DNA from: Bacteroidales bacterium
GTDB lineage: Bacteria; Bacteroidota; Bacteroidia; Bacteroidales; WRLA01
Length of the DNA stretch: 35,296 bases
Assembly (NCBI GenBank): GCA_031254805.1
Contig: JAIRTP010000103.1
Coordinates: 1-35,296 of the forward strand
Direction of reading: 5' to 3'
The notes beneath the pieces were generated by a model. The model saw only the letters and a list, made by a program, of their open reading frames with translations. It ran no database searches and was not told where the DNA came from. Of this stretch, positions 8,891-17,009 are shown piece after piece. A program made the position numbers and the translations under genes. Numbering within the stretch: position 1 is the first letter of the stretch; each line of letters opens with the position of its first letter.

Positions 8891-9841
8891 TTAAACTTTC
8901 ATATTATGTATAAACGGATGATAATCTCCTTTTTTCCCAACCGGAACGGCATTACGAATAGCAAAAACGGTTTCAATAGCCGGTCGAGCCGCTTCTATTC
9001 CGAAGCCGCCGCCGTTGAGAATGTCTTGATAACTCTTTATATGTAAATTAGTGAATCCGTTGCTGAATTCGATCTCTTCATTGTGATTCATAGTAATAGA
9101 ACGGAAAGTTCGCTCTCCTTTGGCTTTGACGGCATCGGGGATATCGTTATAATCAATGCTGACAAACCAACGTACGCGCGCTTTTTTCAACATTAAAAAG
9201 CCGGCTGCTTTGTGCGGTTGGCTTAAATGAACGATATTTTTCCCTACGTCGCCAAAAAGAAATGAAAGCATATCGAAGAAATGGATCCCAATGTTTGTCG
9301 CTACGCCGCCCGATTTTTCAATGTTCCCTTTCCAAGAGCGATCGTACCATTTGCCGCGGCTTGCGATATAAGTCAAATCGACGTCGTAAATTTCGTTAGC
9401 GTCCTCGCCGTCAAGATATTCTTTCAACTTTAATATATTATCATGCAAGCGTAATTGTAAAATATTATATATCTTTTTACCTGTTTCCTGTTCGATAATC
9501 TTCAATGCGTCAATATTCCAAGGATTGAGTACTAACGGCTTTTCGCAAATGGCGTCCGCTTGATTCCGTAAAGAGAGCCTAATATGGCTGTCATGAAGAT
9601 AATTAGGAGAGCAAATGCTCACGTAATCAACTTTATTGCCGCTGCGCCGTTGCTTGTCTACATAACGATCGAAACGTTCCGGTTCGATAAAAAAATCAGC
9701 ATCCGGAAAATGTTTATCAATGATCCCGACCGAATCGGAGGGATCTAAGGCGGCAATCAAAGTGTTTCCCGTTTCATTGATCGCCTGTAAATGGCGTGGA
9801 GCTATATAGCCGCCCAAGCCGATTAATGCAAAATTTGCCAT
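8891..9841 (-). CDS. wbpB: WbpB/WlbA-like UDP-N-acetyl-D-glucosaminuronate 3-dehydrogenase (Gfo/Idh/MocA family)
   Basis: 316 residues, the length of WlbA/WbpB. The N-terminus FALIGLGGYIAPRHLQAI matches the unusual NAD-binding loop of WlbA-type enzymes (G-x-x-G-[YF]-[IV]-A-P-R-H). The Gfo/Idh/MocA signature CEKPLVLNPWN is near residue 119. It should oxidise the 3-hydroxyl of UDP-GlcNAcA to a 3-keto sugar, which the WbpE aminotransferase then aminates and WbpD acetylates. The wbpD-like gene ends only 2 nt before its ATG, so the two are translated together; the WbpE-like gene is farther upstream at 12049-13179. The match of all three enzymes makes the specific assignment stronger than the family call alone. 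Confidence 0.87.
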   Translation of the reverse strand: MANFALIGLGGYIAPRHLQAINETGNTLIAALDPSDSVGIIDKHFPDADFFIEPERFDRYVDKQRRSGNKVDYVSICSPNYLHDSHIRLSLRNQADAICEKPLVLNPWNIDALKIIEQETGKKIYNILQLRLHDNILKLKEYLDGEDANEIYDVDLTYIASRGKWYDRSWKGNIEKSGGVATNIGIHFFDMLSFLFGDVGKNIVHLSQPHKAAGFLMLKKARVRWFVSIDYNDIPDAVKAKGERTFRSITMNHNEEIEFSNGFTNLHIKSYQDILNGGGFGIEAARPAIETVFAIRNAVPVGKKGDYHPFIHNMKV

Positions 9842-9843
9842 GT

Positions 9844-10419
9844 TTATATCTTTGTAACTATATTATTTTTCAATTGATAACGCTCTTTACTTTCAGGACA
9901 TTCCGCTACTCCTGTTTCGTCGAAATGTAGACGATGCCCATATTCGCTCATCCAGCCGACTTGCTTTCCCGGATTACCGATAATCAATGCGTAATCGGGA
10001 ACGTCTTTTGTCACAACCGCTCCGGCGCCGATGAATGCGTATTTACCGATCGTATTACCGCAAACAATCGTTGCATTTGCTCCCACCGTCGCTCCCTTTC
10101 TTACTATTGTCCGCGCAAATTGATCTTTGCGGTTGATGCGGCTACGCGGATTTTTTACATTGGTGAAGACGGCAGAAGGACCAAGAAAAACATCGTCTTC
10201 GCAGATAACGCCGGTGTAAATAGAGACATTATTTTGTAACCGTACATTTTTCCCCAAAACAACGCCCGTAGCGACAAATACGTTCTGCCCAAGATTGCAA
10301 AAATCGCCGATTTCACATCCCGACATGATATGGCAAAAATGCCAAATTTTTACGCCGGCGCCTATTTTTGCGCCCGGATCGATAACCGCCGTTTCATGTG
10401 CAAAATATCCGATATTCAT
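9844..10419 (-). CDS. wbpD: WbpD/WlbB-like UDP-2-acetamido-3-amino-glucuronate N-acetyltransferase
   Basis: 191 residues, the family length. Hexapeptide repeats run from about residue 10 to 150 ([LIV]-G-x-x-x-x units such as IGAGVK, IGDFCN, VGANAT, IGKYAF), forming a left-handed beta-helix that works as a trimer with acetyl-CoA. The tail with GHRLHFD and CPESKERYQL is typical of WbpD/WlbB rather than of other hexapeptide acetyltransferases. It acetylates the 3-amino group made by WbpE. The gene ends 2 nt before wbpB. The 175-nt gap upstream separates it from vsr. Confidence 0.88.
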   Translation of the reverse strand: MNIGYFAHETAVIDPGAKIGAGVKIWHFCHIMSGCEIGDFCNLGQNVFVATGVVLGKNVRLQNNVSIYTGVICEDDVFLGPSAVFTNVKNPRSRINRKDQFARTIVRKGATVGANATIVCGNTIGKYAFIGAGAVVTKDVPDYALIIGNPGKQVGWMSEYGHRLHFDETGVAECPESKERYQLKNNIVTKI

Positions 10420-10448
10420 ACTTTAAATTAATGATCTATCTAAATTTA

Positions 10449-10532
10449 TTAATTGAAACTTTTTGCATGTTTTTTCATTAAGTCGGTAAAATATTCCCGG
10501 CAGAAATAAGCGTAATATTTTTTGTAATCCAT
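10449..10532 (-). CDS. Possible 27-residue small ORF (uncertain)
   Basis: An ATG at 10532 opens a 27-codon frame to TAA 10449-10451 in the gap between vsr and wbpD. The peptide is basic and rich in aromatic residues (five Tyr, three Phe) with one Cys. I do not recognise it. It could be a genuine micro-protein, a relic of a gene cut when vsr-dcm arrived, or chance. No promoter or ribosome-binding site supports it clearly. Confidence 0.22.
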   Translation of the reverse strand: MDYKKYYAYFCREYFTDLMKKHAKSFN

Positions 10533-10594
10533 GGTAATTGATATTGTAAATTAAATAAATTCTTATTTATATACGTTAAACTTTTAAACGATTC

Positions 10595-11011
10595 TTATAC
10601 GCGAAACATTTCGAAAAGGACTTGCAATTTCTCTTTTAACAACTCCTTTTTCTTGAGCTCGCATTCCCAAATGCGAATTACGTTCCATCCTTTTTCCTGA
10701 AGCTTTTGTGAAACTTCTTGGTCGCGCTTTTTATTGCGCTCTTTTTTCTTGTTCCAATATTCCGCATTATCTTTTGGCGTCGTATTCCGGCAGTTATGAC
10801 CGTGCCAAAAACATCCGTCTGCAAAGATCGCCAATCTTTTCGCTAAAAAAACAAAATCCGGGTTCCCGTATAATTTATAATTTCTACGCCACCCTTTTAT
10901 ATGGTTTTCTTTAAAAAACCCGATCAATTTGAGTTCCGTTGATTTGTTGCGACAACTTTTGACCTGTCGCATAATCTCGCTTCGATCTTCTTTTGAAAAA
11001 ACGTCGGCCAT
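10595..11011 (-). CDS. vsr: Very short patch repair endonuclease (Vsr)
   Basis: 138 residues, the usual length. It aligns by eye with E. coli Vsr: an N-terminal RSEIMRQVK segment, Glu26 (TELKL), catalytic Asp52 (GNPDFVF), the FADGCFWHGHNC block with His70 and zinc-binding residues, a later EYWNKK, and the closing GWNVIRIWECEL. Vsr nicks beside T:G mismatches that arise when 5-methylcytosine deaminates in a methylase target, and so starts repair. Its place 47 nt downstream of a cytosine-5 methyltransferase gene is the expected pairing. The E. coli His64 position is Asp65 here, which I believe also occurs in other homologues. Confidence 0.95.
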   Translation of the reverse strand: MADVFSKEDRSEIMRQVKSCRNKSTELKLIGFFKENHIKGWRRNYKLYGNPDFVFLAKRLAIFADGCFWHGHNCRNTTPKDNAEYWNKKKERNKKRDQEVSQKLQEKGWNVIRIWECELKKKELLKEKLQVLFEMFRV

Positions 11012-11058
11012 TTTTATTTATTTTCTAATTGCGCTATTTATATTTTAATTTTATAAAC

Positions 11059-11991
11059 TTAACTTTTCGAAGAACCGAGAACAAATGATAACAGTTTCAA
11101 AATAACTGCTTTAGCCAGATTGACTGGTACAGCGTTGCCGGCTTGTTTTCGCGCTTGATTATCATTTACCACAATTTTATGAGAATCGGGAAATCCTTGC
11201 AAACGGAACATTTCGCGAGGCGTCAATCTGCGTTCTCCGTTGACTAAAAGATAATTATAAGAAGCCCCTGCGCGCAAAGCGCAAGAATAAGGATAGGAAG
11301 ATATGTTTCCCGATTTATTTTCATGCCAAATAGAAAGCGGATAAATGGACGCATGCCGCTTTTTTCTTTTATTTCTGATATTTTCCGAAACATAATGCTT
11401 CCGGTCGACTTCCTTTTCCAAGATTTCCTCCAAAGGTTTAAAATATCGAGTAGGAGCGGGGAAAGAAAAATCGCTTGCCTGTCGTGTTCCGACGATAAAT
11501 ATTCGTTCTCGTTTTTGCGGAAGTCCGTAGTCGAGCGCGTTTAAAACAGAAAATTGCACATGATAACCTAAGTCTTTTAATGTTGTGAGGATCACTTTCA
11601 AAGTTTTTCCTTTATCATGGCCGACAAGTTGCTTTACATTCTCAAGAACAAACGCTTGAGGCTTTTTGCGTTTCAAAATTCGTGCGATATCGAAAAAAAG
11701 CGTGCCGCGAATATCGCTAAACCCTTCCATTTGTCCTATAATACTAAACGGCTGACAAGGAAATCCGGCAAATAAAACATCATGATCGGGGATTTCCTTT
11801 TCATCGATCTTGGTAATATCTCCCGCCGGGTTTTCTCCAAAATTTGCGTTATAACTGATTTGGCAAAAAGGGTCGATATCCGATGAAAAAACGCAATGAG
11901 GAATTAGTTCGTTCTCTCGGCACGCCTCCTCCATGGCTTGCCTGAAACCGCCAATTCCGCAAAAAAGATCTATAAATTTTACCGTTTTCAT
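11059..11991 (-). CDS. dcm: DNA (cytosine-5) methyltransferase, partner of Vsr
   Basis: 310 residues from ATG 11991, chosen because motif I (FIDLFCGIGG) then starts at residue 6; an ATG at 12027 would add twelve residues. Motif IV has the catalytic Cys79 (FAGFPCQPFS), motif VI is LENV (Glu117), motif VIII is QKRERIFIVG, and motif X near the end is QAGNAVPVNLA, so the enzyme looks intact. The region between motifs VIII and IX (~180-270) would set the target sequence, which I cannot infer. No restriction endonuclease gene is adjacent, so this looks like a solitary methylase with vsr. It sits between the wbpE-like gene (57 nt) and vsr (47 nt), inside a sugar-nucleotide gene set, suggesting later insertion. 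The symbol dcm means the family, not a CCWGG specificity. Confidence 0.93.
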   Translation of the reverse strand: MKTVKFIDLFCGIGGFRQAMEEACRENELIPHCVFSSDIDPFCQISYNANFGENPAGDITKIDEKEIPDHDVLFAGFPCQPFSIIGQMEGFSDIRGTLFFDIARILKRKKPQAFVLENVKQLVGHDKGKTLKVILTTLKDLGYHVQFSVLNALDYGLPQKRERIFIVGTRQASDFSFPAPTRYFKPLEEILEKEVDRKHYVSENIRNKRKKRHASIYPLSIWHENKSGNISSYPYSCALRAGASYNYLLVNGERRLTPREMFRLQGFPDSHKIVVNDNQARKQAGNAVPVNLAKAVILKLLSFVLGSSKS

Positions 11992-12048
11992 TGCGTTAAT
12001 ATTTGCCGGATAAACACAACTTTTCATTTATCGCAGCGAAATGAAAAT

Positions 12049-13179
12049 TTACATATTTGCAAATTTCAATACCGATTCGATGATGTAATCCTGTTGTTCC
12101 TGATCCAATTCGGTGTGCATGGGCAACGATATTACGGTGTCGCACAAAGCCTCCGTAACGGGAAAATCGCCCTCTTTGTAACGCGGATCTTGATAAGCTT
12201 TCTGTTTGTGCAACGAAACCGGATAATAGATCATGGCGGGAATATTCCTTTCTTGTAAGAACGTTTGCAAACTATTCCGGTTTAAGTCATTGGTAACAAG
12301 CGTATATTGATGAAAAACATGATCGGTAAAAGAAGCCGTTTCAGGCGTCTTTAGTTTCGGGCATTGTGCAAAACCCTTGCGATAATATTCCGCCGCCGCT
12401 TGACGCGCTGCATTATATTCGTCCAAATACTTCAATTTTATCTTCAAAACAGCGGCTTGAATAGAATCCAAACGGGAATTAACTCCTATATAATCATGAT
12501 AGTATCGCACTTTCATGCCATGATTGACAATGCAAAGCAACATCTCGTTCAGCGCGTCGTCGTTTGTGAAAATCGCTCCGCCGTCGCCGAAACATCCGAG
12601 ATTCTTCGATGGGAAAAAAGAGGTGCAACCGATATCTCCTATCGTTCCCGATTTTTTCTTTGTTCCATCTTTAAAGGTATATGTTGCGCCGATAGCTTGC
12701 GCGTTATCTTCAATTACAAATAAATTGTGTTTTTTTGCAATATTCATGATCTCTTCCATATCGGCGCATTGTCCGAAAAGATGAACGGGAACAATCGCTT
12801 TTGTTTTTGGAGTAATAGCTTTTTCGACAGCTTTGGGATCAATGCAAAACGTATCGGGCAATACGTCGACAACGACGGGGGTCAATCCCAACAAAGCAAT
12901 CACTTCAGCCGTAGCAATGAAGGTAAAAGAAGTAGTAATCACTTCGTCTCCTGATTTCAATCCCAAAGCCATCATAGCGCATTGCAAAGCGTCGGTGCCA
13001 TTAGCGCAGGGAATGACATGTTTAATATCCAGATATTGTTCTAAATCGGCTTGAAACTCTTTGACGGCAGGACCATTGATAAAAGCGGTATTATCAATCA
13101 CTTTTTGGATTTCTGCATCTACTTCTTGTTTGATCTTGAGATATTGGCCTTGCAGATCGACCATTCTTATTGGTTTCAT
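12049..13179 (-). CDS. wbpE: WbpE/WlbC-like PLP aminotransferase (DegT/DnrJ/EryC1 family)
   Basis: 376 residues, normal for the family. The fold shows MVDLQGQY at the N-terminus, GTDAL near 61-65 (phosphate contact), the cofactor Asp158 region (VIEDNAQAIGA) and the PLP lysine Lys192 in FFPSKNLGCFGDGGA. With the WbpB- and WbpD-like genes downstream, the likely reaction is transamination of UDP-3-keto-GlcNAcA using glutamate. The P. gingivalis homologue class includes PorR, needed for the anionic LPS that anchors T9SS cargo. Its -7 element at 13214-13221 may be the main promoter of the long minus-strand run. Other DegT sugar aminotransferases such as FdtB are similar in sequence, so the assignment rests partly on context. 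Confidence 0.88.
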   Translation of the reverse strand: MKPIRMVDLQGQYLKIKQEVDAEIQKVIDNTAFINGPAVKEFQADLEQYLDIKHVIPCANGTDALQCAMMALGLKSGDEVITTSFTFIATAEVIALLGLTPVVVDVLPDTFCIDPKAVEKAITPKTKAIVPVHLFGQCADMEEIMNIAKKHNLFVIEDNAQAIGATYTFKDGTKKKSGTIGDIGCTSFFPSKNLGCFGDGGAIFTNDDALNEMLLCIVNHGMKVRYYHDYIGVNSRLDSIQAAVLKIKLKYLDEYNAARQAAAEYYRKGFAQCPKLKTPETASFTDHVFHQYTLVTNDLNRNSLQTFLQERNIPAMIYYPVSLHKQKAYQDPRYKEGDFPVTEALCDTVISLPMHTELDQEQQDYIIESVLKFANM

Positions 13180-13213
13180 GAACGTATGATTTATTTTTTC
13201 TTATTTAATCTGG

Positions 13214-13221
13214 CAAAGTTA
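13214..13221 (-). promoter_or_regulatory. -7 promoter element upstream of wbpE
   Basis: The minus strand reads TAACTTTG, matching TAnnTTTG, 34 nt before the wbpE ATG. No convincing -33 TTTG is seen. It may drive the run of genes down to the MBL hydrolase. Confidence 0.5.
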
Positions 13222-13556
13222 GTAATTATTTGCAGAATAACATTTGGTTGTATATTCAATCTTACAGGAACCAGACGAAAAAGCAGAAATTTGATAAATA
13301 CAAATGGCAGATTAGCTTTGATGAACACATTAATCATCGAAAAAAACGGCTAATTTTCGATATAAATATAAATGCGATATTCCTCTGTAGATGATGTGTA
13401 GTTAGTTAATTGAATTCCGATAAAAAAGTTCTAATACCAAGCGTTAGAGACTCATTGATTATCAATCCATGTTTTTCTAATGATTCATCCGGATTTATTG
13501 AAATAAAAATTGTATTTTTATTTATTAATAAAAGTTATTTAATCCAAAGTAATTTA

Positions 13557-13564
13557 TATATTTG
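13557..13564 (+). promoter_or_regulatory. -7 promoter element of the nqr operon
   Basis: TATATTTG followed by CAG, 22 nt before the nqrA ATG at 13587. This supports the short NqrA start, as the longer open frame would begin upstream of the promoter. Confidence 0.6.
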
Positions 13565-13586
13565 CAGAAACTTTATCCATTGCGTT

Positions 13587-14936
13587 ATGGCTGAAATTAA
13601 AATAACTAAAGGCTTGGATATTCGGTTGGAAGGGAAGGCAGAATATGTTGTAAAACCGCTTTTCCCAACAAAGTATGCTATAAAACCTTCCGATTTTCAT
13701 GCTTTAATTCCTCGAATGTTAGTGGAACCCGGCGAAAAAGTTAAAGCGGGAACGCCGCTATTTTATAATAAAGATCAAGAACAGATATTAGTCGCTTCGC
13801 CTGTATCCGGAATAGTTACAGATATTATTCGCGGCGACAAACGTCGTATTTTGGAAGTTCGAATCGACGCCGATCAGGAAATAGATTATGAAACGTTCGA
13901 AAAAAGAGATCCCATTGCCTTGAAACGTGAGGATATTGTTGCTCAGTTGCTTAAAAGCGGCGTTTGGTCTATGTTGCGACAACGACCTTACGGGACTGTT
14001 GCATGTCTGAATCGTACGCCGAAAGCAATTTTTATCTCTTGTTTCGACACAGCCCCTTTAGCGCCTGATTTCAATCTTATGGTACATAGACAAGACGACG
14101 TTTTTCAAGCAGGATTGGACGCTTTGGCAAAATTGACTTCCGGAAAAGTGCATCTTAATTTGGCTTCCAGCGTCAACGTATCACAAGTGTTCCTTAAATC
14201 GAAAAATGTTCAAATTAACTTTTTTAAAGGCCCTCATCCTGCGGGGAATGTCGGGACGCAAATCAATAAATTAAATCCTGTCAATAAGGGAGAAATAGTT
14301 TGGTATTTGCGTCCGCAAGAAGTTTTGACGATAGGAAATCTTTTTCTTAACGGAAAATATGACGTCTCCCGTATTTTTGCTGTAACCGGCAGCGAGGTGC
14401 AACAACCAAAATATGTGAAAGCATTTTTAGGAGCCTCCATGAAGGAGTTGTTAGAACCGTTTACGCTAAATTCCGGAGAACTGCGCTATATAAGCGGCAA
14501 CGTATTAACCGGGACGAATGTTGGCATCGACGGATACGCCGGTTTTTATGACAACCAAATTATGGTGATTCCCGAAGGGGATCATTATGAATTGCTCGGT
14601 TGGATGATGCCCCGTTTTAAAAAATATTCTTTTTGGCATACTTATTTGAGTTGGTTGACGCCAAACAAATCGTATCGTTTGGATACCAATTTGAACGGCG
14701 GAAAACGCGCATTCGTTTTCAACGGAGATTATGAAAAAGTATTTCCATTGGATATTTATCCCGTACAATTAATGAAAGCGGCTATAACGCAAGATATTGA
14801 CAATATGGAAGCGTTGGGAATTTATGAAGTGGAAGAAGAAGACGTAGCTTTATGCGAATTTATTTGTCCTTCAAAAATTGCTTGGCAAGCAGAATTGCGG
14901 AAAGGATTGGATTTGATGCGTCAAGAGATGGAATAA
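13587..14936 (+). CDS. nqrA: Na+-translocating NADH:quinone reductase subunit A
   Basis: 449 residues from ATG 13587, the usual NqrA size. The open frame extends upstream to 13410, but those 59 codons do not look like NqrA and lie upstream of the -7 element. The start MAEIKITKGLDIRLEG is typical, followed by a biotinyl-lipoyl-like region (VEPGEKVKAGTPLF) and the Rnf/Nqr core (FKGPHPAGNVG). The tail has ECVEEED-like acidic residues and CEFICPSK. NqrA is the peripheral cytoplasmic subunit linked to quinone binding. It opens a six-gene operon in the standard order A-F. Confidence 0.97.
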   Translation: MAEIKITKGLDIRLEGKAEYVVKPLFPTKYAIKPSDFHALIPRMLVEPGEKVKAGTPLFYNKDQEQILVASPVSGIVTDIIRGDKRRILEVRIDADQEIDYETFEKRDPIALKREDIVAQLLKSGVWSMLRQRPYGTVACLNRTPKAIFISCFDTAPLAPDFNLMVHRQDDVFQAGLDALAKLTSGKVHLNLASSVNVSQVFLKSKNVQINFFKGPHPAGNVGTQINKLNPVNKGEIVWYLRPQEVLTIGNLFLNGKYDVSRIFAVTGSEVQQPKYVKAFLGASMKELLEPFTLNSGELRYISGNVLTGTNVGIDGYAGFYDNQIMVIPEGDHYELLGWMMPRFKKYSFWHTYLSWLTPNKSYRLDTNLNGGKRAFVFNGDYEKVFPLDIYPVQLMKAAITQDIDNMEALGIYEVEEEDVALCEFICPSKIAWQAELRKGLDLMRQEME

Positions 14937-15012
14937 ATAACAATTCTAAAATGAAAAATTAATACGTTTACCCTGAGGTTGCAGTTTTGCCGGTTTATGA
15001 ATTATTGAATAA

Positions 15013-16194
15013 ATGTATATGAAAGGGATTAGAAATTTTGTAGATAAGATAAAGCCTAATTTTGAGAAAGGTGGAAAATTTTCCTTTCTATGGTCGGTAT
15101 TTGACGGATTTGAAACGTTCTTATTTGTTCCGAATACCGTAACAAAATCGGGATGCCATATCCGCGATGCCATAGATATGAAACGCGGCATGATCACCGT
15201 TGTGATAGCTTTGATTCCCGCGCTTCTTTTCGGAATGTATAATGTTGGATATCAACATTTTTTAGCGATTGGCGAGATTGCCGATTTTTGGAAAACATTT
15301 TTTTACGGATTTTTAGCGGTTTTGCCATCCGTTATCATCTCTTATGTCGTCGGGCTGACCATTGAGTTTTATTTTGCTCAAAAGAGGCGACATGAAATCA
15401 GCGAGGGGTTTTTAGTGACCGGATTGTTGATACCGATGATCCTTCCGATCAATGTTCCGTTGTGGATGATTGCTTTGGCGACTGCATTTGCCGTATTTGT
15501 CGGTAAAGAAATTTTTGGCGGTACGGGAATGAATATTATTAATCCGGCTTTGTTGGCAAGAGCTTTCCTGTTTTTTGCATATCCTCTGAAAATGAGCGGA
15601 GACGACGTATGGGTTCGTATCGGAAAACATCATCAGGCGATTGATGGGTTCAGCGGAGCAACGCCGTTGGGAGAAGCTTTGAATGACAATATTGCCGCCA
15701 TTCATGACACATGGAGTATTTCCGATATGGTTCTCGGATTTATTCCCGGATCTGTCGGCGAAACATCTTTTGTCGCTATCCTGTTGGGAGCTATTTTTTT
15801 GCTGATAACGGGCATTGTAAGTTGGAAAATCATGTTATCTATATTTGCCGGAGGATATTTAATGGGGTTAATATTTAATTTGGTTGGAGCCAACGACGTT
15901 ATGTTAATTCCCGCTTGGGAACATTTTCTGATCGGCGGATTTGCTTTCGGGGCTGTTTTTATGGCGACCGACCCGGTCACTTCCGCGCAAACCGAAACGG
16001 GGAAATATATCTATGGAGCGCTTATCGGAATATTATGCGTATTGATGCGGGTGATAAATCCGGCTTATCCCGAAGGAATGATGTTGGCTATTTTATTAAT
16101 GAACGTATTTGCTCCTTTGATCGACTATTTGGTTGTTCAAAGCAATATCCGCAAAAGAGTCAAAAGAGCGAAAGACGTTATGGTAAAAATTTAA
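15013..16194 (+). CDS. nqrB: Na+-translocating NADH:quinone reductase subunit B
   Basis: 393 residues from ATG 15013; a second ATG at 15019 is equally plausible. The membrane subunit shows many hydrophobic helices from ~58 on, the RDAIDMKRGM segment after the soluble N-terminus, and the FMN attachment motif DGFSGATPL, with Thr217 as the residue that carries covalent FMN. The NIINPALLARAF and ATDPVTSAQTETGK motifs are family hallmarks. NqrB is part of the sodium-translocating path. It starts 76 nt after nqrA and 13 nt before nqrC. The covalent FMN requires an ApbE-type transferase, which is not encoded in the window. Confidence 0.97.
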   Translation: MYMKGIRNFVDKIKPNFEKGGKFSFLWSVFDGFETFLFVPNTVTKSGCHIRDAIDMKRGMITVVIALIPALLFGMYNVGYQHFLAIGEIADFWKTFFYGFLAVLPSVIISYVVGLTIEFYFAQKRRHEISEGFLVTGLLIPMILPINVPLWMIALATAFAVFVGKEIFGGTGMNIINPALLARAFLFFAYPLKMSGDDVWVRIGKHHQAIDGFSGATPLGEALNDNIAAIHDTWSISDMVLGFIPGSVGETSFVAILLGAIFLLITGIVSWKIMLSIFAGGYLMGLIFNLVGANDVMLIPAWEHFLIGGFAFGAVFMATDPVTSAQTETGKYIYGALIGILCVLMRVINPAYPEGMMLAILLMNVFAPLIDYLVVQSNIRKRVKRAKDVMVKI

Positions 16195-16207
16195 AAAATC
16201 AGTGGTT

Positions 16208-16984
16208 ATGGATATAAATAGTAATAAATATACCTTTGCATACGCTGTTATTTTGGTAGTCGTTGTCGCCGTGCTTCTTTCTGTTGCCGCCACATTACTT
16301 CAGCCAAAGCAGACAGAGAATGTTCGAATAGAAAAAATGCAAAATATTCTCAAAGCGGCTACTACGGGAAAAGATATTGAAATCAGTCAAGATAATGCAA
16401 CCGAACTTTATCAAAAATATATCGTAAAAGAGTTGGCAGTTGATACGCTTGGTAATATTATCAGCAATTACGACGTGAAAAAGGGAGCGTTTCTTACCAA
16501 AGAGCAAATTCGCGCATTTGATCTTGATCCGAAACAAGCCTTAGACAACATAAAAAATAAAAAAGAACCGATGTTTTCCATTTTTGTTTATGAAGATGAA
16601 GAGGAACAAAGATATGTGCTTCCCGTGCGGGGAACCGGACTTTGGGGCTCTATTTGGGGAAATATTGCTTTGGATCAAAATCTTGATTTTATTCAGGGAG
16701 TAACTTTTGATCATGCGGGAGAAACGCCCGGTTTGGGAGCAAATATAACATTACCTCAATTTACGTCGCAATTTATCGGAAAGCAAGTCGTCGATGATAA
16801 AAATCAGTTGCTCAACTTTTTGGTCATAAAAGGAGGAATTCAAAAATTACCGGAACAAGATCGTAAACATGCTGTCGATGCGCTTAGCGGAGCGACTATT
16901 ACTTCAAATGGCGTGCAATATATGCTGAATGATTTTTTTCATTATTATAAAAATTGGATATTAAACCAACAAGTTCAAGATTGA
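16208..16984 (+). CDS. nqrC: Na+-translocating NADH:quinone reductase subunit C
   Basis: 258 residues from ATG 16208; a GTG at 16202 is in frame but adds only two residues. One N-terminal membrane helix (~9-31) anchors a periplasmic FMN-binding domain. The motif DALSGATITSNGV gives Thr230 as the covalent FMN site, and GTGLWG-IWG and GETPGLGA are typical. NqrC passes electrons between cofactors on the outer face of the membrane. Spacing is 13 nt from nqrB and 25 nt to nqrD. Confidence 0.97.
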   Translation: MDINSNKYTFAYAVILVVVVAVLLSVAATLLQPKQTENVRIEKMQNILKAATTGKDIEISQDNATELYQKYIVKELAVDTLGNIISNYDVKKGAFLTKEQIRAFDLDPKQALDNIKNKKEPMFSIFVYEDEEEQRYVLPVRGTGLWGSIWGNIALDQNLDFIQGVTFDHAGETPGLGANITLPQFTSQFIGKQVVDDKNQLLNFLVIKGGIQKLPEQDRKHAVDALSGATITSNGVQYMLNDFFHYYKNWILNQQVQD

Positions 16985-17009
16985 TCTTGAATTATGAATA
17001 TAAAGAATT

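Larger units (their letters stand above)
13180..13586. other. Divergent intergenic region between wbpE and nqrA
   Basis: This 407-nt AT-rich stretch holds the -7 elements of both flanking units (13214-13221 minus, 13557-13564 plus). An 8-bp inverted repeat (13336-13343 with 13354-13361, ATCGAAAA/TTTTCGAT, 10-nt loop) lies between them and could be an operator or a weak terminator. The nqrA frame stays open back to about 13410, but that extension does not look like NqrA sequence. I see no other gene. Confidence 0.6.

Noticed and set aside
10595-11991. A complete restriction-modification system
   Set aside because: Only a methyltransferase and Vsr are present. No restriction endonuclease gene lies next to them; the neighbours are clear sugar-nucleotide enzymes.
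11059-11991. CCWGG specificity for the methyltransferase
   Set aside because: I noticed only a few CCWGG sites while reading, but I did not count them, and base composition or codon use could explain scarcity. The target cannot be read from the sequence alone.
13336-13361. Inverted repeat as a terminator
   Set aside because: The 8-bp arms are AT-rich, no T-run follows on either strand, and no gene ends here. It is kept only as a possible operator within the intergenic entry.
13410-13586. N-terminal extension of NqrA
   Set aside because: The frame is open, but the extra residues do not resemble NqrA and the -7 promoter element at 13557-13564 lies inside them. The start at 13587 fits the family.
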